NCBI RefSeq assembly: GCF_000684975.1
Contig: NZ_BAXZ01000023.1
Span: 62,001 to 126,000, forward strand
Direction: 5' to 3'
From: Paraburkholderia acidipaludis NBRC 101816
GTDB lineage: Bacteria > Pseudomonadota > Gammaproteobacteria > Burkholderiales > Burkholderiaceae
DNA length: 64,000 nucleotides
Shown: positions 59,802 to 64,000 of the stretch, piece after piece
Layout: every line of letters starts with the position of its first letter
Numbering within the stretch: the first letter of the stretch is position 1
The notes under the pieces: model-generated
What the model was told of the DNA's origin: nothing
Databases searched by the model: none
The model's input: the letters and a program-made list of their open reading frames with translations, nothing else
Position numbers and translations under genes: made by a program

Positions 59802-61085
59802 ATGGCGTATGCGGTGGTATCGAAGAGGGCGATGGGCGCGGCGGCGCTGCTTTCATCGCTGACCTTGGGTGGCGTGGCCCACGCGCAGGATGCGAAGGTG
59901 ATCACGACGTGGGATCAGCAGACCAATGTGTCGTCGAGCAAGATCCTGCGGGACGCGTCCGATCGTTTCGAGAAGGCGAACCCGGGCTACAAGGTCGAGA
60001 ACTCGCACATCCTGAACGATGCCTACAAGACCAAGCTGAAAGTCGCGTTCGGCGCCAACCAGCCGCCGTGCGTGTTCGCAACGTGGGGCGGCGGCCCGCT
60101 GCATGAGTACGTGAAGTCCGGCCAGGTGGTCGATCTCACGCCGTATCTGCAGAAGGACCCGTCATACCGCGATCGTTTCCTGCCGGCCTCGTGGAGCGCG
60201 GTGACGTTCGACGGCAAGACGTATGGCGTGGCGGCCGAAAACGCCTCGGCGGCGGTGATCTTCTACAACAAGGACCTCTTCCAGCAATACGGCCTCACGC
60301 CGCCCAAGACCTGGGACGATCTGATGCACGTAGTAAAGGTGCTCACGTCGCACGGCGTCGCACCGTTCGCGCTGGCGAACAAGAACAAGTGGACCGGTTC
60401 GATGTACTACATGTATCTCGTCGACCGCATCGGCGGCCCGCAGGTCGTGCGCGACGCGGTGGCCGGCACCGGCAAGGGCTTCGGCGATCCGGCGTTCGTC
60501 GAGGCGGGCAAGTACATCCAGCAGCTCGTGAAGGCGGGCGGGTTCGCACAGGGCTACAACGGCCTCGATTACGACGTCGGCGCCTCGCGCCGCCTGCTGT
60601 ACTCGGGCCGCGCCGCGATGGAGCTGATGGGCGGCTGGGAAGCGTCGACGATCGCCAACGAAGACCCGGCTTTTTCGAAGAAGCTCGACTTCTTCCCGTT
60701 CCCGAGCGTGCCGGGCGGCAAGGGCGACCCGCGCGACGTGATCGGCACGGTGGGCGACGGCTTCCTGAGTATTTCGACCGAGTGCAAGTATCCGGAGCAG
60801 GCGTTCAAGCTGATCCAGGCGCTGACCGACGATCAATCGATGCAGGCGCGCGTGGGCGACCACAAGATTCCGCCGATCAAGAACGTGCAGATCGACGATC
60901 CGTTCCTCAAGCGTCTGCAGGCCCTGATCGTGGACGCGCCGAACGTCCAGCTCTGGTATGACCAGGCATTGCCGCCGGCCCTTGGCGAGCTGCACAAGGA
61001 CACCACGCAGTCGCTGTTCGGCCTTTCGCTGACGCCTGAGGCCGCCGCGCAGCAGATGGAAGCCGCCGCGAAAGCGGGTAGCTGA
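59802..61085 (+). CDS. CUT1 sugar ABC transporter substrate-binding protein
   Basis: A 427-aa periplasmic binding protein. Signal peptide MGAAALLSSLTLGGVAHA is followed by QDAKVITTWDQQTNVSSSKI. KVAFGANQPPCVFATWGGGP and VDLTPYLQKDPSYRDRFLPA are UgpB/MsmE-like signatures. The sugar bound is unknown. It is the first gene of the operon; AGGAGA precedes the ATG. A perfect 11-bp hairpin separates it from the permease gene. Confidence 0.88.
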   Translation: MAYAVVSKRAMGAAALLSSLTLGGVAHAQDAKVITTWDQQTNVSSSKILRDASDRFEKANPGYKVENSHILNDAYKTKLKVAFGANQPPCVFATWGGGPLHEYVKSGQVVDLTPYLQKDPSYRDRFLPASWSAVTFDGKTYGVAAENASAAVIFYNKDLFQQYGLTPPKTWDDLMHVVKVLTSHGVAPFALANKNKWTGSMYYMYLVDRIGGPQVVRDAVAGTGKGFGDPAFVEAGKYIQQLVKAGGFAQGYNGLDYDVGASRRLLYSGRAAMELMGGWEASTIANEDPAFSKKLDFFPFPSVPGGKGDPRDVIGTVGDGFLSISTECKYPEQAFKLIQALTDDQSMQARVGDHKIPPIKNVQIDDPFLKRLQALIVDAPNVQLWYDQALPPALGELHKDTTQSLFGLSLTPEAAAQQMEAAAKAGS

Positions 61086-61116
61086 TCGACAGAGACAGAC
61101 CGTCCCACAGGAAAGT

Positions 61117-61147
61117 CCTGCCGGCGCCGTCAAAAAGCGCCGGCAGG
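61117..61147 (+). promoter_or_regulatory. Intercistronic hairpin overlapping the permease ribosome binding region
   Basis: The arms CCTGCCGGCGC (61117-61127) and GCGCCGGCAGG (61137-61147) pair perfectly over 11 bp with a 9-nt A-rich loop. It ends 11 nt before the GTG start of the first permease gene, so it may protect the binding-protein mRNA and also hide the permease start. Confidence 0.65.
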
Positions 61148-61158
61148 CAGACAAGCAC

Positions 61159-62076
61159 GTGAACATCGTCCTTTCCGCCGTACCCGAACGCCGTCTGCGC
61201 ATCTCGACGCAAGGGCTCGTCGCCGCCGCGTTTCTCGCGCCCGCGATTGTGCTGCTCGCGGTGTTCCTGCTCTATCCGCTCGTCTCCAGCCTGCGGCTTT
61301 CGCTGCTCGACTGGAACGGTCTGGGCAGCAACGCCCGCTTCGTGGGGCTCTCGAACTGGGCTCGTCTTGTGCGCGATACCGTGTTCTGGCAGGCGTTCGC
61401 GAACAACGTGATCCTTGCCGTGACGTCGATCGTCGTCGAGCTGCCCATCGCGCTCGCACTGGCCGTGCTGCTGGAAAAAGCCGGGCGCGGCTCGCGCCTG
61501 CTGAAAATTCTTTACTTCCTGCCGCTGCTCATGTCGAGCGTCGCGATCGGCGTGCTGTTCAAGAACGTCTACGATCCGAACTTCGGACCACTCAATGTCG
61601 GGTTGCGCGCACTCGGGCTCGACGCGCTCGCACAGGACTGGCTAGGCGACCCGCATCTCTCGCTCGCCTCGACCATTGCCGTGATCTGCTGGCAGAACAC
61701 GCCGTTCTACATGATCCTGTTTCTCGCGGGCCTCTCGTCGATGCCCGCCGAGGTCAACGAGGCCGCGCGGCTCGACGGCGCTTCCGAATGGACCATCTTC
61801 TGGCGCATCAAGCTGCCGCATCTGCAGGGCACCGTGCGTACCGCGGTGCTGCTCTCCGTGCTCGGCTCGCTGCGTTACTTCGACCTCATCTATGTGATGA
61901 CGGGGGGCGGGCCGGAGGGTTCGTCGGAACTGATGGCCACGTATATGTACCGCACCGTGTTCAGCTCGTTTCAGCTTGGCTACGGCAGCACGATCGGCTC
62001 GGCGATGTTCATCATCGTCTGCGCGGTCGCCGCGGTGTCGCTGCGTTTCACGCGCCGCTATGCAACCGAGGTGTGA
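61159..62076 (+). CDS. CUT1 sugar ABC transporter permease (MalF/UgpA type)
   Basis: A 305-aa permease with six helices. The first is AFLAPAIVLLAVFLLYPLVS, and the EAA loop is NEAARLDGASEWTIFWRIKL. VMTGGGPEGSSELMATYMY is typical of MalF-like subunits. It starts at GTG 61159 with a weak Shine-Dalgarno, part of which lies in the upstream hairpin. It pairs with the permease encoded 3 nt downstream. Confidence 0.87.
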   Translation: MNIVLSAVPERRLRISTQGLVAAAFLAPAIVLLAVFLLYPLVSSLRLSLLDWNGLGSNARFVGLSNWARLVRDTVFWQAFANNVILAVTSIVVELPIALALAVLLEKAGRGSRLLKILYFLPLLMSSVAIGVLFKNVYDPNFGPLNVGLRALGLDALAQDWLGDPHLSLASTIAVICWQNTPFYMILFLAGLSSMPAEVNEAARLDGASEWTIFWRIKLPHLQGTVRTAVLLSVLGSLRYFDLIYVMTGGGPEGSSELMATYMYRTVFSSFQLGYGSTIGSAMFIIVCAVAAVSLRFTRRYATEV

Positions 62077-62079
62077 GCC

Positions 62080-62919
62080 ATGACGACGAAAGCGCTTCGC
62101 ATTCCGAACCTGCGCGTGGGCGTGCCGCTGCTGGCCTTGATCTGGCTGGCCGTCACCACGCTGCCGTTTCTTTTCGTAGTCGCAACGAGTCTCAAGACCC
62201 AGGACGAGACCTATTCGTTGCCGGTCTGGGCACCGCCCGCGCACCTGTACTTCGGCAATTATGCCGCGGTGCTTGAAGGGCCGTATTTCACGTACTTCCG
62301 CAACAGCGTGTTCGTGGTGGGTGTTTCCGTGGTGCTGATCGTGCTGGTGAGCGCGATGGCCGCGTATGCCTTCGCGCGCATGAAATTCGCGCTGAACAAG
62401 ATGCTTTTCGGGCTCGTGGTGGCGGGCATGATCGTGCCGCTGCATGCCACGCTCGTACCGATCTATCTGCTTACGCGCAATCTGGGCCTCTACGACACGC
62501 CGTTTGCGCTGATCGGCCCGTATGTCGCGCTCAGCCTGCCGGTGTCGATCTTCATCCTCTCCGAGTTCATGCGGCAGATTCCGCGCGAGCTGGAGGAGGC
62601 GGCGGAACTCGACGGCTGCGGTCCGTTCAGCATTTTCTGGCGCATCTTCCTGCCGCTCTCGGGGCCGGGGCTTGCCACGGTTGCGATCTACAACGGCATC
62701 GGCCTGTGGAACGAATTCATCTTCGCCTACATGCTCACTTCCACGCCCGAGCATCGCACGCTGCCGCTCGCCATCTGGGACTTCCAGGGCCAGTACTCGT
62801 CCAACGTGCCGGCAATGCTGGCGGTCGTCACGCTGACCTCGCTGCCGCTGATCGTCGCCTACGCATTTGGCCAGGAGCGCGTGATCAAGGGCATGATGGC
62901 CGGATCGCTGAAGGGCTGA
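62080..62919 (+). CDS. CUT1 sugar ABC transporter permease (MalG/UgpE type)
   Basis: A 279-aa permease with six helices. WLAVTTLPFLFVVATSLKTQ is the first, and the EAA loop is EEAAELDGCGPFSIFWRIFL. It starts 3 nt after the previous stop, suggesting coupled translation. It is followed after 76 nt by the ATPase gene. Confidence 0.87.
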   Translation: MTTKALRIPNLRVGVPLLALIWLAVTTLPFLFVVATSLKTQDETYSLPVWAPPAHLYFGNYAAVLEGPYFTYFRNSVFVVGVSVVLIVLVSAMAAYAFARMKFALNKMLFGLVVAGMIVPLHATLVPIYLLTRNLGLYDTPFALIGPYVALSLPVSIFILSEFMRQIPRELEEAAELDGCGPFSIFWRIFLPLSGPGLATVAIYNGIGLWNEFIFAYMLTSTPEHRTLPLAIWDFQGQYSSNVPAMLAVVTLTSLPLIVAYAFGQERVIKGMMAGSLKG

Positions 62920-62995
62920 CGCGCAACAGCACAAAGCGCACGAGACGAAACCGCGCGGCCCCGCGGCCCGCCTACCGAACTTCGCAGAACACGAC

Positions 62996-64000
62996 ATGGC
63001 AAGCATTTCCCTCACGAACGTACAGAAGGCCTATGCGAATGGCCACGCGGTGATCCGCAACGCGAACCTCGAAATCGGCAAGAACGAGTTCTGCGTCTTT
63101 CTGGGGCCCTCCGGCTGCGGCAAGTCCACGCTGCTGCGCATGATCGCGGGTCTCGAATCGATCACGGGCGGCGAGCTGCATATCGACGGTCAACGGATGA
63201 ACGACGTCCTGCCCGCGAAACGCCGCGTCGCGATGGTGTTCCAGAACTACGCGCTCTATCCGCACATGAGCGTCTACGAAAACATGGCGTTCGGCCTGCG
63301 CCAGGCGAAGATGAACAAGTCGCTGATCGACGAGAAGGTCCGGCGCGCCGCCGCGGCGCTGCAGCTCGACGCGCTGCTCGAGCGGCGTCCCGCCGCGCTT
63401 TCGGGTGGGCAGCGCCAGCGTGTGGCGATCGGGCGCGCGATCGTGCGCGAACCGGGCGTGTTCCTGTTCGACGAGCCGCTCTCGAACCTCGACGCGGCGT
63501 TGCGCGTACAGACGCGCACGGAGATCGCACGGCTGCACCGCGAGTTCCGCGAGGCCAGTGCCGTGTACGTCACGCACGACCAGGTGGAAGCGATGGCGCT
63601 GGCCGACCGCATCGTGCTGCTGCAGACCGGCGCGAACATGGAGCGGCACGGCAGCATCGCCCAGGTGGGGGCGCCGCTCGATCTGTACCACCATCCGAAG
63701 AGCCGTTTCGTGGCCGGTTTCATCGGCTCCCCGAAAATGAACTTTTTCGCGGGAACGGTGGCGGCGGCCGACGAAGGCGGCGTGGTGATCGCGCTGGCAA
63801 GCGGCGAGCGCGTGCGTGCCCGGGTGGAGGCGGCGGGTGCGAGCGTCGGCATGAAGGTGACGCTTGGCGTGCGCCCCGAACATCTGCGCCTGGCTGTGGA
63901 CGCCGGCAACGAGCAGACGCTGGCTTGCCGGGTGAGGCTGGTCGAGCGCATGGGCGAACACAGCTACGTGCACGCGGAGCCATTGGCTCACGACGCGGGT
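62996..64000 (+). CDS. CUT1 sugar ABC transporter ATP-binding protein (UgpC/MsmK type), cut by the window edge
   Basis: 335 codons are present, with no stop before the edge. Walker A GPSGCGKST is at residues 37-45, then Q-loop FQNYALYPHMSVYENMAFGL, signature ALSGGQRQRVAIGRAI and Walker B VFLFDEPLSNLDAALR. The C-terminal regulatory TOBE-type domain begins near 235 (FIGSPKMNFFAGTV) and includes LGVRPEHLRL. It powers the two permeases upstream. UgpC/MsmK-type ATPases often serve several importers and could also energise the ATPase-less arabinofuranoside system at 9989-13128. Confidence 0.88.
   Translation, partial: MASISLTNVQKAYANGHAVIRNANLEIGKNEFCVFLGPSGCGKSTLLRMIAGLESITGGELHIDGQRMNDVLPAKRRVAMVFQNYALYPHMSVYENMAFGLRQAKMNKSLIDEKVRRAAAALQLDALLERRPAALSGGQRQRVAIGRAIVREPGVFLFDEPLSNLDAALRVQTRTEIARLHREFREASAVYVTHDQVEAMALADRIVLLQTGANMERHGSIAQVGAPLDLYHHPKSRFVAGFIGSPKMNFFAGTVAAADEGGVVIALASGERVRARVEAAGASVGMKVTLGVRPEHLRLAVDAGNEQTLACRVRLVERMGEHSYVHAEPLAHDAG

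Noticed and set aside
1..64000. tRNA, rRNA, CRISPR arrays, insertion sequences, prophage or integrase genes
   Set aside because: No cloverleaf-like sequence, repeat-spacer pattern, transposase or integrase was found on reading; a dedicated tRNA or RNA-family scan was not possible.

Overview
The window is GC-rich, densely coded DNA from a Gram-negative betaproteobacterium, most likely Burkholderiaceae (Paraburkholderia/Caballeronia/Burkholderia-like). The basis is the OmpC-type 393-aa porin, many LysR, AraC, GntR and LacI regulators, oxidative (non-phosphorylating) pentose catabolism genes, and gene families I know from that group. It looks like chromosome or a second replicon carrying sugar catabolism. 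I saw no rRNA, tRNA, CRISPR array, integrase or insertion sequence.

Region 1 (1-8040) is a mixed accessory stretch: the start of a PstS-like phosphate-binding protein, an MFS metabolite transporter, a decayed sugar O-acetyltransferase, a GNAT acetyltransferase divergent from a LysR regulator, a second LysR, a Tat-exported cupin, a VOC protein, the tail of a lost alpha/beta hydrolase, a tautomerase and an SDR that lacks the usual catalytic tyrosine.

Region 2 (8041-33692) is a pentose island centred on L-arabinose. A cytoplasmic GH127 beta-L-arabinofuranosidase is encoded with a CUT1 importer that has no ATPase, under a divergent AraC regulator. Next, divergent from a GbpR-like LysR, come L-arabonate dehydratase, 2-keto-3-deoxy-arabonate dehydratase, an aldose 1-dehydrogenase and AraFGH, i.e. 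most of the oxidative L-arabinose pathway plus its transporter. Two further CUT2 importers follow: a Frc-like set with a GntR/FadR regulator, and a YtfQRT-YjfF (furanose) set. A second, very similar arabonate-type dehydratase closes the block. The lactonase and the alpha-ketoglutarate semialdehyde dehydrogenase are not in the window.

Region 3 (33752-46287) holds unrelated single genes: a muconolactone-isomerase-like protein, a cyclase-family hydrolase, a secreted alpha/beta hydrolase, a diguanylate cyclase, a Bcr/CflA-type MFS pump, alanine racemase, a quinone-oxidoreductase-like MDR, an AraC regulator, a SET-domain protein, a PRC-barrel protein and a MocR regulator divergent from a GNAT. Region 4 (46328-51569) is a compact operon of DUF2760 and two divergent Hsp70 proteins without DnaJ or GrpE, the least understood system here.

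Region 5 (51777-64000) has a DHA2-type pump with a divergent LysR, an ACS-type MFS transporter, a PIN-domain protein with a degraded active site, a porin, an orphan Phd antitoxin, and a LacI regulator divergent from a complete CUT1 sugar ABC operon that runs off the right edge. Four intergenic GTTA-N4-TAAC sites in this region suggest a small local LacI regulon. Three strong GC-rich hairpins lie between genes inside the sugar-transport operons and may set the ratio of binding protein, ATPase and permease.
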